In this document: positions 26,930 to 35,220 of the stretch, piece by piece
Layout: each line of letters opens with the position of its first letter
How positions within the stretch are numbered: the first letter of the stretch is position 1
Assembly: GCF_014174495.1 (NCBI RefSeq)
Contig: NZ_JACJHR010000001.1
Location: 1 to 64,000 of the forward strand
DNA length: 64,000 bases
DNA from: Amycolatopsis echigonensis
Lineage (GTDB): Bacteria > Actinomycetota > Actinomycetes > Mycobacteriales > Pseudonocardiaceae
Direction: 5' to 3'
Notes under the pieces: generated by a model
What the model was told of the DNA's origin: nothing
Database searches by the model: none
Seen by the model: the letters and a program-made list of their open reading frames with translations, nothing else
Position numbers and translations under genes: made by a program

Positions 26930-26944
26930 TTCCGCTGAGTGGAA
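26930..26944. promoter_or_regulatory. Candidate IclR operator
   Basis: TTCC-GCTGAGT-GGAA is an inverted repeat of the size and sequence recognised by many actinobacterial IclR proteins (TTCCGN5CGGAA type). It lies between the regulator's stop and the benzoylformate decarboxylase gene. Confidence 0.5.
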
Positions 26945-27019
26945 GAGGGGCTGGGCGGCCGGGAACCGAGCCGGAACACTCCGGACCGCCCGCTGCCGCT
27001 CTGCCGGAGGAGAAAGTCC

Positions 27020-28636
27020 GTGAGCCCTGCCCCGACCGTTCGCGACGCCGCGTTCGACGTGCTCCGCCGGTTCGGCGCCACGACGGTGTTCGCCAATCCC
27101 GGGTCGACCGAGATCGCGCTGCTCACCGACCTTCCCGACGACCTCGAGTTCGTCCTGGCGCTGCACGAGGGTTCGGTCGTCGGGATGGCGACCGGCTGGG
27201 CGCTCGCGAACGACCGGCCCGCGGTCGCGATCCTGCACACCACCGCGGGGCTCGGGAACGCGGTCGGCGCGCTCGCGACCGCGCGGGTCAACCGCGCCCC
27301 GCTGGTCGTGCTCGTCGGTCAGCAGGACCGACGGCACCTCGCGCTGGAGCCGTTCCTCACCGGCCACCGGCTCGACGACCTCGCCCGGCCCACGCCGGTG
27401 TGGATCGCGGAACCGCCGCGCCCGCAGGACGTTCCGGGCGCGCTGGCCCGCGCCTGGCACGAGGCGCGCGAGCACCGCGGCCCGGCGCTGGTGATCGTGC
27501 CGATGGACGACTGGTCGCAGCCGGCGGACGCGGACGAGCCGCTGCCCGCCCCGGCCAAGCTGGTCCGCGCGAGCGCCGCCGAGCCCGCGGTGCTGGTCGA
27601 GCTGGCGGAATTCCTCAGTACCGCAAGCAATCCGGTGCTCGTGGCGGGCGCCGGGGCCGACGACGCCGAATCGTGGCGCGGGCTGACCGCGCTGGCGGAG
27701 AAGCTCGCGTGCCCGGTGTGGCAGGAGGCGTTCGGCGCCCGTGCCGGCTTCCCGCAGGACCATCCGCAGTTCGCCGGACATCTGCCGCCGGGCCGCGAGG
27801 AACTGCGGAAAGCGTTGTCCGGGCACGACGCGGTGCTCTCGGTCGGCGCCCCGGTTTTCCGGCAGTACCCGCGGGAACCGGGACAGCTGACCGAGCCGGG
27901 CACGCGCCTCGCGGTGGTCACCGACGATCCGGACGAAGCGCACCGCAGCCCGGTGGACCTCGCGGTGCTGGCGCGGCCCTCGGCGGTGTGCGGTGCGCTG
28001 GCGGAGCTGGTCCCGGCGCGCAAAGCGGGCGCGGAAAAGATCGGCCGGATGGTCGAGCTGCCGGGAGCGCCGGAGGACGGCGCGCCATTGGCGCCGCAGC
28101 ACGTGTTCGGGTTGCTCGCGCGGCAGCTGCCCAAGGACACGGTGCTGGTCGAGGAATCCCCGTCGAGCCGTCCGTTGCTGCACGCACTCGTCCCGGCGCG
28201 CGAGCCGCTCGGGTTCCTCAGCGCGGCCATGGGCGGGCTGGGCTTCGGCATCCCGGCGGCGATCGGGCTGCGGATGGGCGGATTGAAGCGCCCGGTGGTG
28301 GCGGTGATCGGGGACGGCTCGTCGCTGTATTCGATCCAGGCGTTGTGGAGCGCCGCGCATTACGGCGTGGGCGTCCTCGTGCTCGTGCTGTCCAACGGCG
28401 GATACGCGATCATGGACAAACTCGCCCGGGGGCACGGCGAACGTACTGCCGGGGGCGGGAAAGCGCCGTGGCCCGGGTTCGACGAGATCAGCGTGAGCGG
28501 GCTCGCGAAGTCGCTCGGCTGCCCGGCGCGGCGCGCGGAAACCTACGAGGAGCTGGAGTCGGTGTTGAACGAGGTGCTGCCGACCTTGGCCGCGCGCACG
28601 GAGCCGCTGGTGCTCGAAGTGGCGGTGACGGCATGA
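27020..28636 (+). CDS. mdlC: Benzoylformate decarboxylase-like ThDP enzyme
   Basis: A 538-residue thiamine-diphosphate enzyme that should turn benzoylformate into benzaldehyde and CO2. Compared with the Pseudomonas putida enzyme it keeps Ser26 (S29, NPGSTE), Glu47 (E50, LHEGS) and His70 (H73, ILHTTAGLGNA), and the ThDP motif GDGSSLYSIQALW ending in NGGYAI. The segment APVFRQYPREPG has Tyr283 where the Pseudomonas protein has the second catalytic His281. GTG 27020 follows GGAGGAGAAAG. Its stop overlaps the next start (ATGA). Related 2-oxo acid decarboxylases cannot be excluded. Confidence 0.85.
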   Translation: MSPAPTVRDAAFDVLRRFGATTVFANPGSTEIALLTDLPDDLEFVLALHEGSVVGMATGWALANDRPAVAILHTTAGLGNAVGALATARVNRAPLVVLVGQQDRRHLALEPFLTGHRLDDLARPTPVWIAEPPRPQDVPGALARAWHEAREHRGPALVIVPMDDWSQPADADEPLPAPAKLVRASAAEPAVLVELAEFLSTASNPVLVAGAGADDAESWRGLTALAEKLACPVWQEAFGARAGFPQDHPQFAGHLPPGREELRKALSGHDAVLSVGAPVFRQYPREPGQLTEPGTRLAVVTDDPDEAHRSPVDLAVLARPSAVCGALAELVPARKAGAEKIGRMVELPGAPEDGAPLAPQHVFGLLARQLPKDTVLVEESPSSRPLLHALVPAREPLGFLSAAMGGLGFGIPAAIGLRMGGLKRPVVAVIGDGSSLYSIQALWSAAHYGVGVLVLVLSNGGYAIMDKLARGHGERTAGGGKAPWPGFDEISVSGLAKSLGCPARRAETYEELESVLNEVLPTLAARTEPLVLEVAVTA

Positions 28637-30093
28637 CGCTGCTCGGAAGCGGATGGCAGGGCCGGATCTTCTCCGGCGGCTGGATCCCCGGCGGGGGCGG
28701 GGAATACGACGCGGTCGAGCCGGCCACCGGGAACGCGCTCGCCCGGGTCGGGGCAGCGGCCCCGGAGGACGTCGCGAAGGCTGCTGCCGCCGCACAGGAA
28801 GCGCAGCGCGAGTGGGCTGCTCAGCCGTACGACCAGCGGGCCAGGGTTTTGCGTCGGGCAGCGCGGCTTTTCGAAGACCACGGCGACGAGATCGACGAAT
28901 GGCTCGTGCGGGAATCCGGGGCCACGCGGGCATTCGCGCAGTTCCAGACCCGCGCGGTCGCGGCCGAGGAATGCCACGAAGCCGCCGCGCTCGCCGCGCA
29001 TCCCTACGGGGAACTGTTGCGCTCCAGCCAGCCCCGGCTGTCGATGGCGCGCCGGGTGCCCGCCGGAGTGGTCGGCGTGATCTCGCCGTTCAACGCGCCG
29101 GTGATCCTGTCTATCCGCGCGATCGCCCCCGCGTTGGCGCTCGGCAACGCGGTGCTGGCGAAGCCCGACCCGCGCACCGCGGTGTGCGGCGGCGTCGTGC
29201 TGGCCCGGATCTTCGAGGAAGCCGGTCTGCCCGAAGGTCTGTTCCACCTCCTGCCCGGCGGTGCGGACGTCGGTGCGGCGCTGGTCGAGGACCCGCTGGT
29301 GCGCGTCATCGCGTTCACCGGTTCGACGAGCGCGGGTCGCCGGATCGCCGCGGCGGCGGGGGAGCGGCTCAAGCGCGTGCATCTCGAACTCGGCGGCAAC
29401 TCGGCGCTGGTCGTGCTCGCGGACGCGGATGTCGAGCAGGCCGCGTCGGTCGGCGCGTTCGGTTCGTTCAACCACTCCGGGCAAATCTGCATGGCGACCG
29501 GACGCCACCTGGTCGCGGCGGAAATCGCTGACGATTACGCGGCCGCGCTCGCCGAGCACGCGGCCAAGCTGACCGTCGGCGACCCGGCGAAGGGCGACGT
29601 CGCGCTCGGTCCGCTGATCGACGCGGGACAGCGCGACCGCGTGCACTCGGTGGTCGCCGGCAGCGTCGACGCCGGGGCGAAGATCGCCACCGGCGGCACC
29701 TACGAGGACCTGTTCTACCGGCCGACCGTGCTCACCGACGTCCCGCTCGCCGCGCCCGCCTACGCCCAGGAGGTGTTCGGTCCGGTCGCACCGGTCGTGC
29801 CGTTCTCCACAGTGGACGAAGCAGTGCGCCTGGCCGGCGGTACCGAATACGGCCTGTCGCTGGGCATCCTGACCCGGGACGTCGCGCGGGGGCTGGCTCT
29901 CGCCGAGCGGATCCCGTCCGGCCTGGTGCACATCAACGACCAGACAGTCAACGACGAAGCCCTCGCGCCGTTCGGCGGGGTGGGGGATTCGGGAACCGGC
30001 TCCCGGCACGGCGGCGCGCAGGCCAACCTGGAGGCGTTCACCGAAACCCAGTGGGTCACCGTGCGCGGCGACCTTCCGCAGTACCCATTCTGA
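28633..30093 (+). CDS. Benzaldehyde dehydrogenase (aldehyde dehydrogenase family)
   Basis: A 486-residue NAD(P)-dependent aldehyde dehydrogenase. The general base is E252 in HLELGGNSALV and the nucleophile C286 in HSGQICMATGR; FTGSTSAGRRIA is the cofactor-binding turn, and PAGVVGVISPFNAPV is the N-terminal signature. It resembles benzaldehyde dehydrogenases of the XylC/MdlD role. Coupled by a 4-base overlap to the decarboxylase, it would oxidise the benzaldehyde to benzoate. Benzoate degradation genes are not in the window. Confidence 0.9.
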   Translation: MTLLGSGWQGRIFSGGWIPGGGGEYDAVEPATGNALARVGAAAPEDVAKAAAAAQEAQREWAAQPYDQRARVLRRAARLFEDHGDEIDEWLVRESGATRAFAQFQTRAVAAEECHEAAALAAHPYGELLRSSQPRLSMARRVPAGVVGVISPFNAPVILSIRAIAPALALGNAVLAKPDPRTAVCGGVVLARIFEEAGLPEGLFHLLPGGADVGAALVEDPLVRVIAFTGSTSAGRRIAAAAGERLKRVHLELGGNSALVVLADADVEQAASVGAFGSFNHSGQICMATGRHLVAAEIADDYAAALAEHAAKLTVGDPAKGDVALGPLIDAGQRDRVHSVVAGSVDAGAKIATGGTYEDLFYRPTVLTDVPLAAPAYAQEVFGPVAPVVPFSTVDEAVRLAGGTEYGLSLGILTRDVARGLALAERIPSGLVHINDQTVNDEALAPFGGVGDSGTGSRHGGAQANLEAFTETQWVTVRGDLPQYPF

Positions 30094-30136
30094 AGCAGTA
30101 TCCGGCCCGGTCCCCTCCGATGACGCAGGTGATGAC

Positions 30137-31393
30137 ATGACGGTCTCGACAGATCCGCGGGCGCGCCACGCCCGGTGGGTGGCCCCGCTGTGCTGGACGG
30201 CGGTGGCGCTCGAAGGGTTCGACCTGGTGGTGCTGGGCGTCGTCCTGCCCGCGCTGCTCAAGGACAAAGCGTGGGGGCTCGACCCCAACACGGCGTCGCT
30301 GATCTCCGCGGTCGGTCTGCTCGGCGTCGCGGTCGGCGCGTTCGCGATCGGCCCGCTCAGCGACCTGTTCGGCCGCCGCGGGATGATGCTCCTGACCGTG
30401 ACCAGCTTTTCGGTCTGCACGTTGCTCTGCGCCTTCGCGAACGGACCGTGGCTGTTCGGCGTGCTGCGCTTCCTTGCCGGGCTCGGACTCGGCGGTGTGC
30501 TCCCGACCGCGCTGGCGCTGATCACCGAGTACGCGCGGATCGGCCGCGGCGGCAGTGCGACCACCGTGCTGATGACCGGCTACCACGTCGGCGCGGTGCT
30601 CACCGCGCTGCTCGGAATCCTCGTGCTGCAGCAGTTCGGCTGGCAGTGGATGTTCGTCATCGGAGCCGCGCCCGCGCTGGTCCTGGTGCCGCTGATGATG
30701 AAGTTCCTGCCCGAGTCGAAGGCGCTGGAGCGGGCGAAGGAAGCCCGGCGGAACCGCAACCCGCTCGGAGTGCTGTTCCGGCACGGCTACGGCCGCGCGA
30801 CGATCGCGTTCTGGGTGACGTCGTTCATGGGGCTGCTGCTGGTGTACGGCCTGAACACCTGGCTGCCGCAGATCATGCGCGCGGCGGGCTACGAACTCGG
30901 CGCGGCGCTGGCCCTGCTGCTGGTGCTGAACGTCGGCGCGGTGCTCGGACTGCTGGTCGGCGGCCGGGTGGCGGACCGGATCGGCTATCGGCGCTCCAGC
31001 ATCGTGTGGTTCGCCGCGGCGGCGGTGTTCCTGGCGCTGCTGAGCATCAAGCTGCCCGGGGCGAGCGTGTACGCCGGCGTGCTGCTGGCGGGGATCTTCA
31101 CGTTCAGTTCGCAGGTGCTGGTCTACGTGTACATCGCCCGCGTGTACCCCGCCGAGGCGCGCGGCACCGGCCTCGGCGCGGCGAGCGGGATCGGCCGGTT
31201 CGGCGCGATGTCCGGGCCGCTGGTGACCGGGCTGCTGCTGTCGGCGGGGCTGGCGTATCCGTGGGGCTTCTACCTTTTCGCGGTGGTGGCGGTGATCGGG
31301 GCGCTCGCGATCGCGGTGGTGAACCGGGATCCGGCCCCGGACGCCCCGGCGGACAGCCCGGCGCCGGACGCGGTTCCGGCGCCGGAGAGCTGA
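30137..31393 (+). CDS. Aromatic acid:H+ symporter (AAHS family, MFS)
   Basis: A 418-residue 12-helix transporter. The N-terminal EGFDLVVLGVVLPALL is the aromatic-acid symporter signature with the essential Asp in helix 1; GPLSDLFGRRGMM and GRVADRIGYRRSS are the MFS loop motifs of each half. Located 43 bases after the aldehyde dehydrogenase on the same strand, it probably brings in mandelate, benzoylformate or benzoate. Its stop codon is one base from the stop of the convergent ABC ATPase gene. Confidence 0.9.
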   Translation: MTVSTDPRARHARWVAPLCWTAVALEGFDLVVLGVVLPALLKDKAWGLDPNTASLISAVGLLGVAVGAFAIGPLSDLFGRRGMMLLTVTSFSVCTLLCAFANGPWLFGVLRFLAGLGLGGVLPTALALITEYARIGRGGSATTVLMTGYHVGAVLTALLGILVLQQFGWQWMFVIGAAPALVLVPLMMKFLPESKALERAKEARRNRNPLGVLFRHGYGRATIAFWVTSFMGLLLVYGLNTWLPQIMRAAGYELGAALALLLVLNVGAVLGLLVGGRVADRIGYRRSSIVWFAAAAVFLALLSIKLPGASVYAGVLLAGIFTFSSQVLVYVYIARVYPAEARGTGLGAASGIGRFGAMSGPLVTGLLLSAGLAYPWGFYLFAVVAVIGALAIAVVNRDPAPDAPADSPAPDAVPAPES

Positions 31394-31394
31394 G

Positions 31395-32675
31395 TCAGTC
31401 GGCGGTCGTCTGGGCGATCCGGTCGCTGTCGGTGTCGTAGTCGAAGAGTTCCGCGTATCGGCCCCAGTCGATCGCCGTGTCCAGCTGCTGCCGGGCGTCG
31501 GCGGCGGAGAAGCCGCGGCGGAGCAGGTCGAGGAAGAACTCCGCGCGCAGCGTGCCGTCCGAACTGGCGGTGAGCGCGTTGACGATCGTGCGCACCAGCG
31601 GCGCCCGGTCGCGGACCTGACCGGCGAAGATCTTCTTGCTCGTCTGGATGTCCGCGGTGGTGAACGCGGTGCCGACCGGCGTCAGGTGCAGGTCGCCGCC
31701 CGCCACGAAGAGGAGATCGAGCAGGGCAGCGGCGTCGACGAGCGGCAGCAGGTCGTCGACCTCGAAGCTCAGCTCGGCGGCGAGGTCCGGCAGGTCGGCG
31801 TGCCCGCCGCGGGCGTGCACGAGTTCGACCAGACCGGCGAGGCCGCCGACCGACGCGTGCGGCAGCGGCCGTGCGGTGGGCGTGGCCTGCGCGGGTTCGA
31901 CGGCCGCTAGGTCGCGTCCGGTCAGCAGGTCGTAGAGCCGCTCGACTAGCGCGGCGAAGGCGGGGGACTTGCGGTCGCGCGGCCGGGCGAGGTCGACCTC
32001 CACTTCCGCGCGCACGTTGCCCGGGTTGGTGCCGAGGACCAGCACCCGGTCCGCGAGCAGCACCGCCTCCTCGATGTTGTGCGTGACGATGCAGACCGCC
32101 TTCGTGGGGAAATCGTGGCGCTGCCACAGGCTCATCAGCTCGGTGCGCAGGTTCTCCGCGGTCAGCACGTCGAGCGCGGAGAACGGTTCGTCCATCAGCA
32201 GCACGTCCGGTTCGAGCACGAGCGCGCGGGCGAAGCCGACGCGCTGCCGCATCCCGCCGGAAAGCTCCTTGGGGTAAGCGGATTCGAAGCCGTCGAGCCC
32301 GATCAGGTCGATCGCCCGCAGCGCGCGCTCCCGGCGGGCTTTCGGCGGGACCCCGCGGGCGGCGAGGCCGAGTTCGACGTTGTCCTGCACGGTCAGCCAC
32401 GGCATCAGCGCGAAGGTCTGGAACACCATGGCGGTGCCCGGATTCGCGCCGTCGAGTTCGTCGCCGCGGTAGCGCACGGTGCCGCGGGTCGGGCCGATCA
32501 GCCCGGCGATCGTGCGCAGCAACGTCGATTTCCCGCTGCCGGACCGGCCAAGCAGCGCGACGATCTCGCCCTCGCGCAGGTCGAGGGTGATGTCGTCGAG
32601 GACGCGCAGTTCGTCGCCCGCAGACCCGGGGAAGCTTTTGCTGACGTGCTCGACGGACACGAGGACTTCGGACAT
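31395..32675 (-). CDS. ABC transporter ATPase (NitT/TauT-like) with C-terminal extra domain
   Basis: A 426-residue ABC ATPase: Walker A GRSGSGKST, Q-loop VFQTFALMPWL, signature LSGGMRQRVGFARAL, Walker B VLLMDEPFSALD, and H-loop VTHNIEEA. After residue 250 an AAA-associated C-terminal winged-helix-like domain follows (SDGTLRAEFFLDLLRRGFSA), as in a subset of nitrate/sulfonate-type systems. It energises the permease encoded 24 bases upstream. No substrate-binding protein is nearby. The genes above it in the apparent operon are mgtA and mgtC, so its expression may be tied to metal status. Confidence 0.9.
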   Translation of the reverse strand: MSEVLVSVEHVSKSFPGSAGDELRVLDDITLDLREGEIVALLGRSGSGKSTLLRTIAGLIGPTRGTVRYRGDELDGANPGTAMVFQTFALMPWLTVQDNVELGLAARGVPPKARRERALRAIDLIGLDGFESAYPKELSGGMRQRVGFARALVLEPDVLLMDEPFSALDVLTAENLRTELMSLWQRHDFPTKAVCIVTHNIEEAVLLADRVLVLGTNPGNVRAEVEVDLARPRDRKSPAFAALVERLYDLLTGRDLAAVEPAQATPTARPLPHASVGGLAGLVELVHARGGHADLPDLAAELSFEVDDLLPLVDAAALLDLLFVAGGDLHLTPVGTAFTTADIQTSKKIFAGQVRDRAPLVRTIVNALTASSDGTLRAEFFLDLLRRGFSAADARQQLDTAIDWGRYAELFDYDTDSDRIAQTTAD

Positions 32676-32699
32676 GGGGACACCTCTCGCGGAAACGGG

Positions 32700-34433
32700 T
32701 CAGGACAGGGAGAACCGGCGTTCGGCGAGGCGGTACAGCCGTCGCCAGAAGAGCCGGTTGAGGCCGACGACGTACAGGCTCATCACCGCGACGCCGAGCA
32801 GGATCCGCCCGGCGTCGCCGGAGCCGGTCGCGTCCGCGATGTACGCGCCGAGGCCGGTCGCGGTGAGCGTGACGCCGTTGTAGGACACGATTTCCGCGAC
32901 GATGGAGGCATTCCACGCTCCGCCCGCCGCGGTGATCCCGCCGGTGACGTAGCTCGGGAAGATCGCGGGCAGCACCAGCCGCCGCCACCACAGCGCCCGC
33001 GGCAGCCGGAGGTTCGCGGCGGCCTCGCGCAGGTCGTGCGGGATGGCCGAAGCGCCCGCGATGACGTTGAACAGGATGTACCACTGCGCGCCGAGGCTCA
33101 TCAGCAGGATCCCGCCCCAGTCCAGGGAAATCCCGGTGGCCACGAGCGCGGCGGTGATCAGCGGGAACAGGAAGTTCGCCGGGAACGACGCGAGCACCTG
33201 CACGACCGGCTGGGCGAGCCGCGACACCCGTGGGTTCATCCCGATCCACACGCCGATCGGCACCCACACGAGCGTGCCGACGACCACCAGCGTCACCACT
33301 CGCGCGAACGTGATCAGCCCGAGCAGCAGCACGTGGCCGATCTCGCCGTAGCCGGTGGTCTCGCCGACGAACAGCACCGCGCGCACGGTGCCGTAGAGGA
33401 TCAACCCGAAGACCACGACGCTGAACACGATGTCCGCGGCGCGCCTGCGGGCGGGGGAGAACCGCAGCGGGTACTCGGCGAGGCCGAAGATCGCCAGCGC
33501 GCGGTCGAGCGGGAACACCAGTTTGCCGAGCACCCGGCCGAGCAGCGTCGGGATCCGCGAGCGGCGCAGCAGGTCGAGCACCAGGCTGCGGGGTGCTTCG
33601 GCGGCTTCGGAGTTCTCGATGCGGAACCGCTCCGACCACGCCGTGAGCGGCCGCCAGAACAGCACGTTCACGCCGACGACCATGACCACCATGACGCCGA
33701 CGGCCATCAGCACCTTGCCGAGATCGCCCTGTGCGGAGGCGGTCGCGACGTACGCGCCGATGCCGGGCAGCGCGAACTTCTGGTTGTTCACGCTGAGCGC
33801 TTCGGAGGCGGTGAGGAAGAACCAGCCGCCGCCGAAGCTCATCATCCCGTTCCAGACGAGCGGGATCATGCCGCTCGGCACGTCGACGCGCCAGAACCGC
33901 TGCCAGCGCGACAGCCGCAGCAGCCGGGACGCCTCGTCCAGATCGCGCGGCTGCGACACGAGCGAGTGGTGGAAGGCGAACGTCATGTTCCACGCTTGCG
34001 AGGTGAAGATCGCGAAGATCGACGCGCATTCCAGGCCGAGCTGCGAGCCGGGGAACAGCGCGATGAAGCCGGTGATCGTCACCGAAAGGAACCCGAGCAC
34101 CGGCACCGATTGGAGGATGTCGAGCGCGGGCAGGAGGATCTTTTCGGTACGCCGCAAACGCGCCGCGGCGGTCGCGTAGACGAAGGTGAATCCGACCGAC
34201 AGCACGAGCGCGACGAACATCCGCAGGAGCGAACGTCCGGCGTAGTAGGGGAGTTCGGCCGGATCAGTGGACACTGTGGACGGTGCGGTCGCCGGAGTCC
34301 ACGCGGTGGCGGCCCCGTGCGCGAGCCGCACGATCAGCCACAGTGCCGCGGCGGCGCCGAGGAACACCGCCACGTCGGCGATCGTGCGGCGGGGCCGGAC
34401 GAGCGCGCCGCGGGTGGGGAAGGTACGCAGCAT
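32700..34433 (-). CDS. ABC transporter permease with two fused membrane domains
   Basis: A 577-residue protein made of two BPD-type permease domains, each with about six helices and its own EAA-like loop (DEASRLLRLSRWQRFWRVDV in the first half, REAAANLRLPRALWWRRLVL in the second). One chain therefore supplies both halves of the channel, as in NitT/TauT-like systems of lactic acid bacteria and actinomycetes. Its ATG lies 3 bases after the mgtC stop, strong evidence for one transcript. The transported solute is unknown. Confidence 0.9.
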   Translation of the reverse strand: MLRTFPTRGALVRPRRTIADVAVFLGAAAALWLIVRLAHGAATAWTPATAPSTVSTDPAELPYYAGRSLLRMFVALVLSVGFTFVYATAAARLRRTEKILLPALDILQSVPVLGFLSVTITGFIALFPGSQLGLECASIFAIFTSQAWNMTFAFHHSLVSQPRDLDEASRLLRLSRWQRFWRVDVPSGMIPLVWNGMMSFGGGWFFLTASEALSVNNQKFALPGIGAYVATASAQGDLGKVLMAVGVMVVMVVGVNVLFWRPLTAWSERFRIENSEAAEAPRSLVLDLLRRSRIPTLLGRVLGKLVFPLDRALAIFGLAEYPLRFSPARRRAADIVFSVVVFGLILYGTVRAVLFVGETTGYGEIGHVLLLGLITFARVVTLVVVGTLVWVPIGVWIGMNPRVSRLAQPVVQVLASFPANFLFPLITAALVATGISLDWGGILLMSLGAQWYILFNVIAGASAIPHDLREAAANLRLPRALWWRRLVLPAIFPSYVTGGITAAGGAWNASIVAEIVSYNGVTLTATGLGAYIADATGSGDAGRILLGVAVMSLYVVGLNRLFWRRLYRLAERRFSLS

Positions 34434-34436
34434 GGT

Positions 34437-35156
34437 CTAGTTCTCGCTGTCCTGGTCGGAGTAGGAGTGCTCGGCCTGCCAGCGCACGCTGGTCACCGAC
34501 GGCTCCATCGACAGCCGGCTCACCGCCGACTCCATCTGCTTGTCGTCACGCTGATCGGCGGACAGTTCGGCGCGCACCTGCACCTGCCCGTCGGTGTCGG
34601 TATTGGTGCTGGTGACCGACTGCAGCGCGAAATCGGTGCGCGCCAGCGCCTGGACGAGCAACGCGCGCACGTGTGCTTCGGCGTCGTCCTTGGTCACCGC
34701 CAGGAAGGTGTACGACGTCGGGGTCTCGCGGCCGGTCGCCGGACGGCGGTCGACCACCCGGCCGAGCGGGCGCAGCGCGATGTTCACCGCCATCACCACG
34801 GCGGTGCCCGCGACCGCGGCCGGGTACAGCCCGGCTCCGGCCAGCGCGCCCACCGCCGCGGAACACCACAGCGTCGCGGCCGTGTTGAGCCCGCGCACGG
34901 TCAGGCCTTCGCGCAGAATCACGCCGGCGCCGAGAAAACCGATTCCGGAAACGATTTGCGCGGCGACCCGGGTCGGGTCGGCGCTCGCTCCGCTGAATCC
35001 GTGCGCGGACAGCAGCACGAACAGCGTCGCACCGGCCGCGACCAGTGCGTTGGTGCGCAGTCCTGCCATCCGGGCGCGGTATTGGCGTTCAAATCCGATC
35101 ACTGTGCCGAGGCCCACTCCGGTGCCCAGGCGCAGCAACATCTCCGCAGTCGTCAT
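34437..35156 (-). CDS. mgtC: MgtC/SapB-family membrane protein
   Basis: A 239-residue protein with four to five helices at the N-terminus carrying the MgtC signature (GVGLGTVIGFERQYRARMAG, then IGFLGAGVILREG and RGLNTAATLWCSAAVGALAG) and a cytoplasmic ACT-like C-terminal domain. MgtC supports growth in low Mg2+ and in host cells, and in Salmonella it is encoded with an MgtA/B ATPase as here. ATG 35156 follows GGGAGCGC; a GTG four codons upstream is in frame. Gap to mgtA is 64 bases. Confidence 0.9.
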   Translation of the reverse strand: MTTAEMLLRLGTGVGLGTVIGFERQYRARMAGLRTNALVAAGATLFVLLSAHGFSGASADPTRVAAQIVSGIGFLGAGVILREGLTVRGLNTAATLWCSAAVGALAGAGLYPAAVAGTAVVMAVNIALRPLGRVVDRRPATGRETPTSYTFLAVTKDDAEAHVRALLVQALARTDFALQSVTSTNTDTDGQVQVRAELSADQRDDKQMESAVSRLSMEPSVTSVRWQAEHSYSDQDSEN

Positions 35157-35220
35157 CTGCGCTCCCACTGATTGTCGCTAAAAGTTCAGAAATGGTCGGG
35201 AAAAGCCGGAAAAAGGACAG

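Noticed and set aside
26900-28933. Minus-strand frame of 677 codons opposite mdlC
   Set aside because: Antisense shadow of the decarboxylase.
32079-35171. Plus-strand frame of 1030 codons opposite the ABC genes and mgtC
   Set aside because: Antisense shadow of three well-supported minus-strand genes; repetitive Arg/Glu/His/Asp content without motifs.
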